Shown piece after piece: positions 9,219 through 18,298 of a stretch of 64,000 bases of DNA. The DNA is from an uncultured Spirochaetia bacterium (lineage in GTDB: Bacteria; Spirochaetota; Spirochaetia; SZUA-6; Bin103), in assembly GCA_958296075.1 (NCBI GenBank), contig CATQHW010000001.1, positions 1,014,907-1,078,906 on the forward strand. Reading direction: 5' to 3'. The notes beneath the pieces are model-generated. The model did no database searches. It saw nothing but the letters and a program-made list of their open reading frames with translations, and had not been told where the DNA came from. Position numbers and translations under genes: made by a program. Each line of letters opens with the position of its first letter. Position 1 is the first letter of the stretch.

Positions 9219-9248
9219 CGCACCGGCTCGATCGTTCGAGCCGGTGCG
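9219..9248 (+). terminator. Perfect 13-bp intercistronic hairpin between proX and proW
   Basis: The left arm CGCACCGGCTCGA (9219-9231) and right arm TCGAGCCGGTGCG (9236-9248) are perfectly complementary around a TCGT loop. The following bases (GTCTCTTGATC) contain few T residues, so this is not a strong intrinsic terminator. In ABC import operons a stable hairpin after the binding-protein gene usually protects or attenuates the message so that the binding protein is made in excess over membrane subunits. It ends 16 bp before the proW ATG and could also hinder its ribosome site. Confidence 0.7.
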
Positions 9249-9264
9249 GTCTCTTGATCGGGTC

Positions 9265-10176
9265 ATGGGCAACTGGCTTCGCGAGTGCATCGGCAGCTTT
9301 GATCGGATTCTGACCACCTATCCGGCGGGGTGTCAGATCCCGCTCAGGGAGTGGATCAATCCCGCGGTGAAGTCCCTGGTGAGGACACTGGGGCCGGCAT
9401 TCGACGCGCTCACCGATCAGATGCTGTTCGTGCTGCGGCAGATCGAAACCGTTCTACTGTGGCTGCCGTGGTGGCTCGTCATCGCCGCTATCACCTTGGT
9501 CGTATGGCAGGCGACCAAGCTGCGCTGGTTCGCCGTGGGCATCTCGGCAGCGCTGCTGATCGCCGGCATGTTCGACCTGTGGGACGACGCCATGCGCACG
9601 CTGGCGATCATGGTCATCTCGACCGTGCTCACGGTGGTAGTGGGAATCCCCGCCGGCATCATCATGGCTACGAATCGACCGGTCCGCGCCGTGCTCACTC
9701 CAATTCTCGATGGAATGCAGACCCTGCCGTCGTTCGTCTACCTGATTCCGTTTGTGTTCATCTTCGGCCTGGGCAATGTCGCTGCCATTTTCGCGGTGTG
9801 CATCTACGCCCTGCCGCCGCTGATCCGCCTTACCAACCACGGTATCCACTTGGTGGACCCGGCAACGGTCGAAGCGGCGGACGCCTTCGGCGCGACCGGA
9901 CGGCAGGTGTTGTGGGGAGTGCGCATTCCGTTGGCGGTACCAACCATCATGGCGGGCGTCAATCTGGCGATCATGGCGGCGTTGTCGATGACCGTGATCG
10001 CTTCGATGATCGGCGCTCGCGGGCTCGGCGCCATAGTATTGCGCGGGGTCAACAACGGCGACGTAGGCATGGGGTTTGAGGCAGGCCTTGTCGTCGTCAT
10101 CTTGGCGATAATCCTGGATCGCGTGACCGCCGCCTACGGTCGCCGTCTCGACCCCACGCAACCGGCGAAGACGTAG
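9265..10176 (+). CDS. proW: Glycine betaine/proline-type ABC transporter permease (ProW-like)
   Basis: 303 residues from the ATG at 9265; an in-frame GTG at 9244 lies inside the hairpin arm and is rejected. The architecture is that of ProW: a hydrophilic N-terminal region with an amphipathic stretch, then a block of hydrophobic helices (WLPWWLVIAAITLVVWQAT onward) and the EAA loop (EAADAFGATGRQVLWGVRIP, about residues 205-225) that contacts the ATPase. It forms the membrane channel of the importer. It follows proX by 104 bp and precedes proV by 4 bp. Confidence 0.93.
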   Translation: MGNWLRECIGSFDRILTTYPAGCQIPLREWINPAVKSLVRTLGPAFDALTDQMLFVLRQIETVLLWLPWWLVIAAITLVVWQATKLRWFAVGISAALLIAGMFDLWDDAMRTLAIMVISTVLTVVVGIPAGIIMATNRPVRAVLTPILDGMQTLPSFVYLIPFVFIFGLGNVAAIFAVCIYALPPLIRLTNHGIHLVDPATVEAADAFGATGRQVLWGVRIPLAVPTIMAGVNLAIMAALSMTVIASMIGARGLGAIVLRGVNNGDVGMGFEAGLVVVILAIILDRVTAAYGRRLDPTQPAKT

Positions 10177-10180
10177 CCTG

Positions 10181-11401
10181 ATGAACGGCGACGATCGCGG
10201 CGGCGAAATCGAAGTACGGAACCTCTACAAGGTCTTCGGCCCGCGCCCGGACGAAGTCCTGAATCAGATCGATGCCGGCGCCGGCAAGGAGGAACTGCTG
10301 GCCCGGACCGGGCACACCATCGGGCTGCAGGACGTGAACCTGCACGTGAACGCCGCTGAGACCTTCGTAGTCATGGGCCTGTCCGGGTGCGGCAAGTCCA
10401 CCTTCGTGCGCTGCGTGAACCGGCTCGTGGACCCCACTGCCGGCCAGATACTGATCGACGGCGCCGACATCATGGGACTGGACGCCGACGAGGTACAGAC
10501 GATGCGGCGCACCAGGATGAGTATGGTGTTCCAACGTTTCGGGCTGTTGCCGCACCGCAGCGTGGTGCAGAACGTCGCCTACGGCCTGCGCGTGCAGGGC
10601 GTAGATAAAGCTCAACGGTTGGAGCGGGCGCACCGGTGGATTGAGGTGGTCGGATTGCAGGGCTACGAGCAGATGCGGCCCAGCTCGCTCTCCGGCGGGA
10701 TGCAGCAGCGGGTGGGCTTGGCGCGGGCGTTGTGCACGGACCCGCAGATCCTCCTGATGGACGAGGCGTTCAGCGCACTCGACCCACTGATCCGCCGCGA
10801 CATGCAGGACGAGCTGATCCGTCTGCAGCAAGAATTGCACAAGACCATCGTGTTCATCACCCACGACCTGGACGAGGCTCTGCGGCTCGGCGATCGGATC
10901 GCCATCCTCAAGGATGGACAGGTGGTGCAGGTCGGTACGCCGGTGGAGATCATCACCAAGCCGGCCGACGACTACGTCCGGGACTTCGTCCGCGACGTGA
11001 ACCGGGCGCGCGTGCTTACCGTCGGCGTGGTCGCGGATCGTAGCGGTACCCTGCCGCTGGATACCTCGCCGGCGGACGCACGTACCGAGATGCGGGAACG
11101 GCGCCTCAGAATCGCGTTCGTGACCGACGGCGACCGGCGCTATCGCGGATCGGTGCACGAAGATGACCTTTCCGCCGCCATTGAGCGCGGCGACCTCGAC
11201 CTCGGTCGGATCGCGCGCAAGAGCGGTCCGACCGCCCGTGCCGATCAACCGCTCGACGAGCTTCTGGCAGTATCTGCCGGCAGCGCCGTGCCGATAGCGG
11301 TGCTCGATGAGCGTGATCGGTTCCTCGGCAGCCTGACCCGTCAAGCGACTCTGGCCGCACTTGCCGGAGATCCTGACCAGGAGAACGCGACGACCGAATA
11401 G
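10181..11401 (+). CDS. proV: Glycine betaine/proline-type ABC transporter ATP-binding protein with C-terminal CBS region (ProV-like)
   Basis: 406 residues. Walker A GLSGCGKST at residues 66-74, ABC signature LSGGMQQ at 170-176, Walker B LLMDEAFSALDP at about 191-202 and switch His in ITHDLDEA. The N-terminal extension and the segment about 285-400, which reads as a CBS-like pair (the final repeat ends near VLDERDRFLGSLTR), match ProV/OpuAA, where CBS domains sense ionic strength and gate transport. It powers uptake through ProW. Only 4 bp separate it from proW. The 103 bp after the stop contain no clear terminator and meet the convergent PhyH gene. Confidence 0.95.
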   Translation: MNGDDRGGEIEVRNLYKVFGPRPDEVLNQIDAGAGKEELLARTGHTIGLQDVNLHVNAAETFVVMGLSGCGKSTFVRCVNRLVDPTAGQILIDGADIMGLDADEVQTMRRTRMSMVFQRFGLLPHRSVVQNVAYGLRVQGVDKAQRLERAHRWIEVVGLQGYEQMRPSSLSGGMQQRVGLARALCTDPQILLMDEAFSALDPLIRRDMQDELIRLQQELHKTIVFITHDLDEALRLGDRIAILKDGQVVQVGTPVEIITKPADDYVRDFVRDVNRARVLTVGVVADRSGTLPLDTSPADARTEMRERRLRIAFVTDGDRRYRGSVHEDDLSAAIERGDLDLGRIARKSGPTARADQPLDELLAVSAGSAVPIAVLDERDRFLGSLTRQATLAALAGDPDQENATTE

Positions 11402-11504
11402 CGGAGCCGATCTCTGCTACCACCCGTCAGGGAGTCGGGCACTCAGGTCGAACGCGCGGGAAAGCGTTCACCGCCCGACAGGAGAGATCGAAGAACGTCA
11501 ACCA

Positions 11505-12761
11505 TTACGACCAGGCGGCGGTGAGCTCGGCGACGCCGAAGCCGGCCGGCATCTCCACGAACGAGTGGCGCATGCGCTCCGCCTGAAAGCCGGGCATGAA
11601 CCCTTCCCGGTCGCCGTTCAGCCGCCGTTCCAGCGGCGCGAACCGCCGCCACAACAGATCGGCCTCCTGCGCGGTGAACCGTTCGGCGAACTGCGGCCCC
11701 CAGTTGAGCGTGATCGGGTGCGGCGCGTCGCTGGAGCGGGCGACCCGCTCCGGGACGGTGGACCGTAGCCCCGGGCGCTTGCGCAGGCGGATGAACAGCG
11801 CCGCCTTGGTGAGGAACACCGTCAGCAGCATCTTGCCCTTCTCCGCCGCCCCCGGACGCAGCGCCGCCAGCGCCCGATCGTAGGCGGCGTCGTCGCCGGC
11901 CAGGGCCGCGCGCAGCGCCGCTTCGGTCCGGTCCTTCTTGACCGCGCACGCGCGCTGCCAGCCGCGGAAGATCTCCTGCGCGGCGGGCTGCAGGTACGGG
12001 ACGAACGGATCGGCCTCACGCAGGGCGAACGGCGAGAAGCCGCCGTGCACGGTGCGGCGCAGCTTGGCGCTGTAGTTGCTGCCCCAGTGCAGGATCGGCG
12101 TGATGTAGGCCACGCCGTCGCCGCCGCGCAGATGGGTCTGCACGGCGCCCGGCAGCGGCCGCCGGTCGTCCTCCAGCAGCAGCCGATTCTCCCGGTCGGT
12201 GTTCGCGCGCACGTGCGTGCCGGGCATGACCCACAGCACGTCGTCGTCGTACAGCGGGATGTTCCACTGGATGTAGGCCGGCCCGTTCTCGACGATGTCG
12301 TCGACGTAGCCGCGCAGGGGCGCGGTGTCGATCGGATGGATGTCGCGGTGCCAGTTGGCCGGACCCCGGTCGCGGACCGGGCTGCACATCATCATCAGCT
12401 CGGTGGCGCCGGCGTCCTCGACGCCAAGCATCCGGCCAGCCACGGCGCGCAGCCGGTCGCCGGCCCATACCTCGACCGCCGCCGCGCAGCTCGCGTCGAC
12501 CTGCGCGCCCAGCTCGCGCGACAGGTGCAGGCGCGGCTGCCGCGCGGTCTCCCACGCGCCGCCGGGCGGATCGCCGGGTCCGCGCTGCGCGGCCCAGACC
12601 GCCCGCTGGCGTTCCACCAGCGTCTCGTACGCGCGGCGCACCTCCGCAAGCCGCGCCGGATCGATGACCTCCGGCACGACCAGGTACCCGTCGCGGAGAA
12701 ACCGCTCGCGATCCACGTCCGCGGCGATGCCGTTTTCCGGCGCTCGGCTTCCTGCGCTCAT
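11505..12761 (-). CDS. Phytanoyl-CoA dioxygenase (PhyH) family Fe(II)/2-oxoglutarate oxygenase
   Basis: 418 residues. The ATG at 12761 has a strong ribosome site (AAAGGAGGAG); a longer reading from 12866 would run through the proS start and is rejected. The N-terminus (RERFLRDGYLVVPEVIDP) is the classic PhyH opening. NWHRDIHPID supplies the HxD iron ligands and ILHWGSNYSAKLRRTVHGG the distal region with His and the Arg for 2-oxoglutarate. At over 400 residues it is longer than the usual 270-320, with an extra C-terminal helical domain (about residues 300-418). The substrate cannot be inferred. It is divergent from proS across 97 bp. Confidence 0.85.
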   Translation of the reverse strand: MSAGSRAPENGIAADVDRERFLRDGYLVVPEVIDPARLAEVRRAYETLVERQRAVWAAQRGPGDPPGGAWETARQPRLHLSRELGAQVDASCAAAVEVWAGDRLRAVAGRMLGVEDAGATELMMMCSPVRDRGPANWHRDIHPIDTAPLRGYVDDIVENGPAYIQWNIPLYDDDVLWVMPGTHVRANTDRENRLLLEDDRRPLPGAVQTHLRGGDGVAYITPILHWGSNYSAKLRRTVHGGFSPFALREADPFVPYLQPAAQEIFRGWQRACAVKKDRTEAALRAALAGDDAAYDRALAALRPGAAEKGKMLLTVFLTKAALFIRLRKRPGLRSTVPERVARSSDAPHPITLNWGPQFAERFTAQEADLLWRRFAPLERRLNGDREGFMPGFQAERMRHSFVEMPAGFGVAELTAAWS

Positions 12762-12858
12762 GGCGTCTCCTCCTTTGCCTGCGCTGCCCTTGGGCGACAG
12801 CATGGCCGGCCCGGCCTTTTTCTTCCAGCGCCAAGCCGGTACGATTCCGGTACCGATC

Positions 12859-14397
12859 ATGGGCAAGGGACAAGCGACGCGGACGGCGATCTCGCCGACC
12901 CGCGCCGAGAATTACGCCGAGTGGTACCAGCAGGTGGTGCGCGCCGCCGACTTGGCGGAGCTGTCGCCGGTGCGCGGCTGCATGGTCATCAAGCCGTGGG
13001 GCTACGCGCTGTGGGAGAACATGCAACGCGTGCTCGACGGGATGTTCAAGGAGACCGGCCACACCAACGCCTACTTTCCGCTGTTCATCCCGCTGCGCTA
13101 TCTGGAGCGCGAGGCCGAGCACGTCGAAGGGTTCGCCAAGGAGTGCGCGGTGGTGACCCACCATCGGCTGGAGGCGGGGCCGGACGGCCGGCTGGTGCCT
13201 GCCGGCGAGCTCGACGAGCCGTACGTGGTGCGGCCCACCAGCGAGACGATCATCGGCGAGACGTACGCGAAGTGGGTGCAGTCCTACCGCGACCTGCCGA
13301 TCCTGATCAATCAGTGGGCCAACGTGGTGCGCTGGGAGCTGCGCCCGCGCCTGTTCCTGCGCACCGCCGAGTTCCTGTGGCAGGAGGGGCACACCGTGCA
13401 CGCCACCGCCGAGGAGGCGCTGCAAGAGACGCTGCACATGCTCGGCGTGTACGTCGAGTTCGCGGAGCGCTACATGGCGATGCCGGTGCTGCGCGGCGAG
13501 AAGAGCGCCGGCGAGCGCTTTCCGGGGGCGGTCAACACCTACACCATCGAGGCGATGATGCAGGACCGCAAGGCGCTGCAGGCCGGCACTTCGCACTTCC
13601 TGGGGCAGAACTTCGCCAAGGCGTGCGACATCAGCTTCAGCGACCGCAACGGCGCGCTGGTCCATGCCTGGACCACCTCCTGGGGGGTTTCCACCCGCCT
13701 CGTCGGCGGTCTGATCATGACCCACGGCGACGACGACGGAGCGGTGCTGCCGCCGCGGCTGGCGCCGCATCAGGTGGTGATCCTGCCGATCTACAAGGAT
13801 GCCGGGCAGCGGGCCGCGGTGATAGGCGCGTGCGAGGCGCTGAAGCGCGAGCTGACGCAGGCGACCTACGCCGGCGAGCCGTTGCGGGTGGCGGTCGACG
13901 ACCGCGACCTGCGCGGCGGCGAGAAGAACTGGCACCACGTCAAGCGCGGCGTACCGATCCGGGTGGAGATCGGCCCGCGCGACCTGGCCGCCGGAGCGGT
14001 GTCGGTCGCGCGCCGCGACCGGCCGGCGCGCGAGCGGGAGTCGCTGGCGCGCGAACGCTTCACCGCCGAAGCGCCGGCGGTGCTCGGCCGGATACAGGAC
14101 GGGCTGCTCGATCGGGCGCGCGCGTTCCGGGACGCCCACACCGAACGCGTCGGCGACCTGCAGGCATTCGAGGAGTACTTCCGGGACGAGGCCGGCTCGG
14201 GCTTCGCCGTCGCCCCCATGGCTGCCGATGCCGAGCGGGACGCGGCGTTCCAGGAGCTGCTGAAGCGCCTGAAGGTGAGCCCGCGCTGCATCCTGAGCAC
14301 GGCCGGCGCGGCGGGCGACGGCGCGCCGCCTGATCGCACGTGCGCGTTCACGGGCGCCGGCGGCGCGGCCGACACGGTGTTCGCCCGAGCGTACTGA
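12859..14397 (+). CDS. proS: Prolyl-tRNA synthetase, archaeal/eukaryotic-type short form
   Basis: 512 residues. Class II aminoacyl-tRNA synthetase without the INS editing insertion of the E. coli type and with the C-terminal extension of the archaeal/eukaryotic type. Visible: NAYFPLFIP near motif 1, motif 2 in [18 protein letters not shown], motif 3 in [20 protein letters not shown], then the anticodon-binding domain ([11 protein letters not shown] onward) and a C-terminal domain. It charges tRNA-Pro in the cytoplasm. The ATG at 12859 was chosen because the family begins about 15 residues before [12 protein letters not shown]; there is no Shine-Dalgarno. An in-frame ATG at 12802 would add 19 residues. 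This enzyme type occurs in spirochaetes among other bacteria. Confidence 0.97.
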   Translation: MGKGQATRTAISPTRAENYAEWYQQVVRAADLAELSPVRGCMVIKPWGYALWENMQRVLDGMFKETGHTNAYFPLFIPLRYLEREAEHVEGFAKECAVVTHHRLEAGPDGRLVPAGELDEPYVVRPTSETIIGETYAKWVQSYRDLPILINQWANVVRWELRPRLFLRTAEFLWQEGHTVHATAEEALQETLHMLGVYVEFAERYMAMPVLRGEKSAGERFPGAVNTYTIEAMMQDRKALQAGTSHFLGQNFAKACDISFSDRNGALVHAWTTSWGVSTRLVGGLIMTHGDDDGAVLPPRLAPHQVVILPIYKDAGQRAAVIGACEALKRELTQATYAGEPLRVAVDDRDLRGGEKNWHHVKRGVPIRVEIGPRDLAAGAVSVARRDRPARERESLARERFTAEAPAVLGRIQDGLLDRARAFRDAHTERVGDLQAFEEYFRDEAGSGFAVAPMAADAERDAAFQELLKRLKVSPRCILSTAGAAGDGAPPDRTCAFTGAGGAADTVFARAY

Positions 14398-14522
14398 GCG
14401 TTTCCGCCGACCGCGGGGGCCGCTTGACGCCGGCCGCATACGGACGATCATTGACGGCAGGTGAGCCATGCCGGCTTCCGGGACCTCCGACCCGGCAGGC
14501 CACCGGAGCGAGGGAGGAAGCG

Positions 14523-14999
14523 ATGGCTGAAGAGCGATCCGCGGTCACCATGACGGTCAATGGCCGCACGTCCGAACACCACATCGAGCCACGGCGACTA
14601 CTGGTGCACCACCTGCGCGACGAGTTGCGCCTGACCGGCACGCACGTCGGCTGCGACACGTCGAGCTGCGGTGCGTGCACGGCGATCGTAGACGGCAAGG
14701 CGGTGAAGACCTGCACCATGCTTGCGGTGCAGGCCGACGGCGCCGAAGTCACCACCATCGAGGGGTTGGCACGCAACGGCACGCTGCATCCGCTGCAGGA
14801 GGCGTTCCGGGAGGAGCACGGCCTGCAGTGCGGGTTCTGCACGCCGGGCATGATCATGACGGCGATCGACCTGTTGGAGCGCAACGCCGCGCCCTCGGAG
14901 TCGGAGATACGCCACGCGCTGGAAGGCAACTACTGCCGGTGTACCGGCTATCACAACATCGTTCGGGCCGTGCAGCGCGCTGCCGGCACCCTGAAGTAG
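14523..14999 (+). CDS. coxS: Molybdenum hydroxylase small subunit, [2Fe-2S] (CoxS-like)
   Basis: 158 residues, ATG at 14523 after GGGAGGAAG. Both iron-sulfur clusters are complete: plant-type ferredoxin cysteines 44, 49, 52 and 64 ([11 protein letters not shown]) and the helical-domain cysteines 103, 106, 138 and 140 (CGFCTPG and [11 protein letters not shown]). It passes electrons from the molybdenum centre in the large subunit to FAD in the medium subunit. It is 9 bp upstream of the large subunit, with a clear ribosome site between. The 125 bp before it (14398-14522) presumably hold the operon promoter. Confidence 0.95.
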   Translation: MAEERSAVTMTVNGRTSEHHIEPRRLLVHHLRDELRLTGTHVGCDTSSCGACTAIVDGKAVKTCTMLAVQADGAEVTTIEGLARNGTLHPLQEAFREEHGLQCGFCTPGMIMTAIDLLERNAAPSESEIRHALEGNYCRCTGYHNIVRAVQRAAGTLK

Positions 15000-15008
15000 G
15001 AGGCGGCC

Positions 15009-17402
15009 ATGGCTACGGCACAGATCGGCAAACCGGTTCGCCGCGTGGAGGACCACAAGTTCATCACCGGCGGCGGCCGCTACACCGACGACATTCAGCT
15101 CCCGGAGATGACCCACTGCGCGGTCGTGCGCAGCCCGCACTCGCACGCCGAGGTGCAGAAGGTCGATACCGCTGCGGCAGCCGCGGCGCCCGGCGTGATC
15201 GAGGTGCTCACCGGCGCCGACGTCGAGGCCGACGGTCTCGGCGGCCTGCCGTGCGCGTGGGCGGTCGACTTCAACACCGGCGAGCCCATGAACGAGCCGC
15301 CGCATCCGGTACTGGCGTCGAGCACGGTACGCTACGTGGGCGACGGGGTCGCCTGCGTGATCGCCGAGACGCTGGAGCAGGCGCAGGATGCGGCCGAGCT
15401 GGTCGAGGTGACCTATCGCGAGCTGCCCGCGGTGACGACCGTGCCGCAGGCGATCGCGGACGGAGCGCCGCAGATCCATCCCGAAGCGAAGGCAAACCTC
15501 GCCTTCATCTGGGATCTGGGCGATCGGGAGGCGACCGACGCGGCCTGCGCAAGCGCCGCCCACCTCACCACGCTGGCGTTCATCAATCAGCGGCTCATAC
15601 CCAACGCCATCGAGCCGCGTTCGGCGCTGGGCGACTACGACGGCGCCTCCGACCGCTCCACGCTCTACACCTCGACGCAGAACCCGCACACGATCCGCGC
15701 GGTCATGGGCGGCGTGCTGGGACTGCCGGAGCACAAGCTGCGCGTGGTCGGCCCGGACGTGGGCGGCGGCTTCGGCAGCAAGATCTTCCACTACCCGGAG
15801 GAGGCGATCGTCACCTGGGCGGCGAAGAAGATCGGCCGCCCGGTGAAGTGGACCGCATCGCGTACGGAGAGCTTCATGACCGACGCGCACGGCCGCGACC
15901 ACGTCACCACCGCGGACCTAGCCCTCGATGCCAGCGGGAATTTCACGGCGTTGCGGGTGCGCACCCAGGCGAACATGGGCGCCTACCTGTCGCTGGTGGC
16001 ATCGGCCATCCCCACCTACCTGTACGGCACGCTGCTGCAGGGGCAGTACACCACGCCGGCGATCCACGTGGAGGTCACCGCGGCATTCACCAACACCACG
16101 CCGGTGGACGCGTACCGCGGCGCCGGCCGGCCGGAGGCGACCTATCTGGTGGAACGGCTGGTCGACACCGCGGCGCACGAGACCGGCGTGGATCCGGCCG
16201 AGTTGCGCCGCAGGAACTTCATCCCGCCGTTCGACGGCGTCACGGAGCCCGGCTATCAGACGCAGGTCGCGATGGTCTACGACAGCGGCAACTACGAGGG
16301 CGCCATGCGGCGCGCACTGGAGGTGTTCGATTATCCGGCGTTCCGAGCCGAGCAGAGGGCCGCCCGCGCCGCCGGGCGTCTGCTGGGGGTCGGCTTCTCC
16401 AGCTACATCGAGGCGTGCGGCGTGGCGCCGTCCAAGGTCGCCGGGGCGCTGGGCGCGCGCGGCGGCTTCTACGAGAGCTCGACCGTCCGCGTGCAGCCTT
16501 CGGGCAAGGTGACCGTGTTCACCGGCACCCACTCGCATGGACAGGGCCACGTCACGACCTTCGCGCAGGTGGTCGCCGACGAGTTGGGCATCCCGATGGA
16601 GGACGTGGAGATCGTCCACGGCGACACCGACATGATCCCGATGGGCAACGGCACCGCCGGCTCGCGCAGCATCGCCGTGGGCGGCAGCGCCATCGCCTTG
16701 AGCCTGGGCAAGATCAAGGAGAAGGGGGCGCAGATCGCCGCCCACCTCATCGAGGCGTCGGCCGAGGACCTGGAGTACGTGGACGGCGGCTGGAAGGTGC
16801 GCGGCACCGACCGCGGCCTGAGCTTCCAGGAGGTGGCCGCGCAGGCATACACCGTGCACAACTACCCCGACGGCGTGGAGCCGGGGCTCGAGTTCACCTC
16901 GTTCTTCGACCCGGAAAACTTCACCTTCCCGTTCGGCACCCACATTGCGGTCGTCGAGATCGATGCCGACACCGGTCAGGTCCGGCTCAAGCGGTTCGTG
17001 GCGGTCGACGACGTCGGCCGGGTGATCAACCCGCTGATCGTCGACGGACAGGTGCACGGCGGCATCACCCAGGGCGTCGGCCAGGCGCTGCTGGAGGGCG
17101 CCGCCTATGACGGCGCCGGCCAGTTGCTCACCGGCTCCTACATGGACTACGCGCTGCCGAGAGCCGACGACGTGCCGTCCTACGAGGTCGACCGCACCGA
17201 GACGCGATGTCCGGTCAACCCGCTGGGGGTCAAGGGGGCCGGCGAGACCGGCACGATCGGTTCCACGCCGGCGGTGGTCAACGCCGCCGTCGACGCGCTC
17301 TGGCATCTGGGCGTGCGAGACCTGCAGATGCCGCTCACACCGCAACGGGTCTGGCGAGCCCTGCACGCCAATGCCATGCGCGCCAATGGAGGTGCCACGT
17401 GA
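15009..17402 (+). CDS. coxL: Molybdenum hydroxylase large subunit, form II CO-dehydrogenase-like (CoxL-like)
   Basis: 797 residues, the normal length of xanthine oxidase-family large subunits. It opens with [20 protein letters not shown], the usual N-terminus, and has GGGFGSKI for Mo-cofactor binding. The active-site loop reads AYRGAGR at residues 368-374: this is the form II signature, not the AYxCSFR loop with the Cu-binding Cys of true aerobic CO dehydrogenase. Glu in the C-terminal [12 protein letters not shown] is the conserved catalytic base. CO oxidation is therefore unproven; hydroxylation of an N-heterocycle, aldehyde or purine is equally likely. Gene order S-L-M is also that of form II clusters. 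Confidence 0.92.
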   Translation: MATAQIGKPVRRVEDHKFITGGGRYTDDIQLPEMTHCAVVRSPHSHAEVQKVDTAAAAAAPGVIEVLTGADVEADGLGGLPCAWAVDFNTGEPMNEPPHPVLASSTVRYVGDGVACVIAETLEQAQDAAELVEVTYRELPAVTTVPQAIADGAPQIHPEAKANLAFIWDLGDREATDAACASAAHLTTLAFINQRLIPNAIEPRSALGDYDGASDRSTLYTSTQNPHTIRAVMGGVLGLPEHKLRVVGPDVGGGFGSKIFHYPEEAIVTWAAKKIGRPVKWTASRTESFMTDAHGRDHVTTADLALDASGNFTALRVRTQANMGAYLSLVASAIPTYLYGTLLQGQYTTPAIHVEVTAAFTNTTPVDAYRGAGRPEATYLVERLVDTAAHETGVDPAELRRRNFIPPFDGVTEPGYQTQVAMVYDSGNYEGAMRRALEVFDYPAFRAEQRAARAAGRLLGVGFSSYIEACGVAPSKVAGALGARGGFYESSTVRVQPSGKVTVFTGTHSHGQGHVTTFAQVVADELGIPMEDVEIVHGDTDMIPMGNGTAGSRSIAVGGSAIALSLGKIKEKGAQIAAHLIEASAEDLEYVDGGWKVRGTDRGLSFQEVAAQAYTVHNYPDGVEPGLEFTSFFDPENFTFPFGTHIAVVEIDADTGQVRLKRFVAVDDVGRVINPLIVDGQVHGGITQGVGQALLEGAAYDGAGQLLTGSYMDYALPRADDVPSYEVDRTETRCPVNPLGVKGAGETGTIGSTPAVVNAAVDALWHLGVRDLQMPLTPQRVWRALHANAMRANGGAT

Positions 17403-18265
17403 TTCCCGCGACATTCACCTATCGACGCGCCGCTTCGGTCGACGAAGCGCTGCGCATGCTCGCCGATTCCGGCGGCGACGCGCGCCTGCTCGCCGGCGGA
17501 CACAGCTTGCTGCCGGCCATGAAGCTCCGGCTCGACCGGCCGGGCACCATGATCGACATCAGCCGCATCGACGAGTTGGCCGCGATCGAGGAGAGCGGCA
17601 GCGGCGTGCGCATCGGCGCCGCCGCCACGCATGACCGGATCGCCTCGTGCGACCTGGTGGGAACGCGGGCGCCGCTGGTGGCCGCGGCTGCGGGCGTGAT
17701 CGGCGACGTGCAGGTGCGCAACAAGGGCACCATCGGCGGCAGTGTCGCGCACGCCGACCCGGCGGCCGACTACCCGGCCGCGCTGCTGGCATCGGACGCG
17801 GTGATCCACGTGCGCGGCCCTGCCAGTTCCGGAGGGGGCGGCAGCCGGCAGATCGCCGCGGCCGACTTCTTCGTCGACCTGTACACCACCGCCTTGGAGG
17901 ATGGCGAAATCGTCACCGCCGTGGAGGTGCCGGATCAGGGCGGCGCCGGCAGCAGCTATCAGAAGTTCCCGCATCCCGCTTCGCGGTTCGCGGTATGCGG
18001 CGCGGCCGTGTCGGTCGCGACGGACGGCGGCCGCTGCACGCGCGCGCGCGTGGCGCTGAACGGAGTCGCCGCCGCCGCGTTTCGGGACTCGGGTGTCGAG
18101 GCAGCTCTGGAAGGGGCGACGCTCGACGCCGGCGCCGTTCAGGCCGCCGCGGCCAAGGCCGCCGATGGGCGGGAGCTGCTCTCCGATTTGTTCGCCGATG
18201 AGGACTACCGGCGCCATCTGGCCAAGGTGTTCGTACGCCGCGCGCTGACCGCAGCGACAGGCTAG
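17399..18265 (+). CDS. coxM: Molybdenum hydroxylase medium subunit, FAD-binding (CoxM-like)
   Basis: 288 residues. The GTG at 17399 overlaps the TGA of coxL and has GGAGGT 6 bp upstream, so the longer open frame is not the gene. The FAD-binding signatures are AGGHSLLPAMKLR (about residue 32) and TIGGSVAHADPAADYP (about residue 110), typical of CoxM/xanthine dehydrogenase FAD subunits. It receives electrons from CoxS and passes them to a quinone or other acceptor. No maturation genes (coxD/E/F-like ATPase, VWA protein or XdhC) follow, so cofactor assembly must be encoded elsewhere. Confidence 0.95.
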   Translation: MIPATFTYRRAASVDEALRMLADSGGDARLLAGGHSLLPAMKLRLDRPGTMIDISRIDELAAIEESGSGVRIGAAATHDRIASCDLVGTRAPLVAAAAGVIGDVQVRNKGTIGGSVAHADPAADYPAALLASDAVIHVRGPASSGGGGSRQIAAADFFVDLYTTALEDGEIVTAVEVPDQGGAGSSYQKFPHPASRFAVCGAAVSVATDGGRCTRARVALNGVAAAAFRDSGVEAALEGATLDAGAVQAAAAKAADGRELLSDLFADEDYRRHLAKVFVRRALTAATG

Positions 18266-18298
18266 ACCAGCGCGGCGCCGCCAGCGTAGAAATCAGCC

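Noticed and set aside
11402..11504. Bidirectional terminator between proV and PhyH
   Set aside because: Only a weak CGCGGG/CCGCCCG pairing with a long loop and no T-run.
15009..17402. True aerobic carbon monoxide dehydrogenase
   Set aside because: The active-site loop is AYRGAGR, lacking the Cys that binds copper in form I CoxL.
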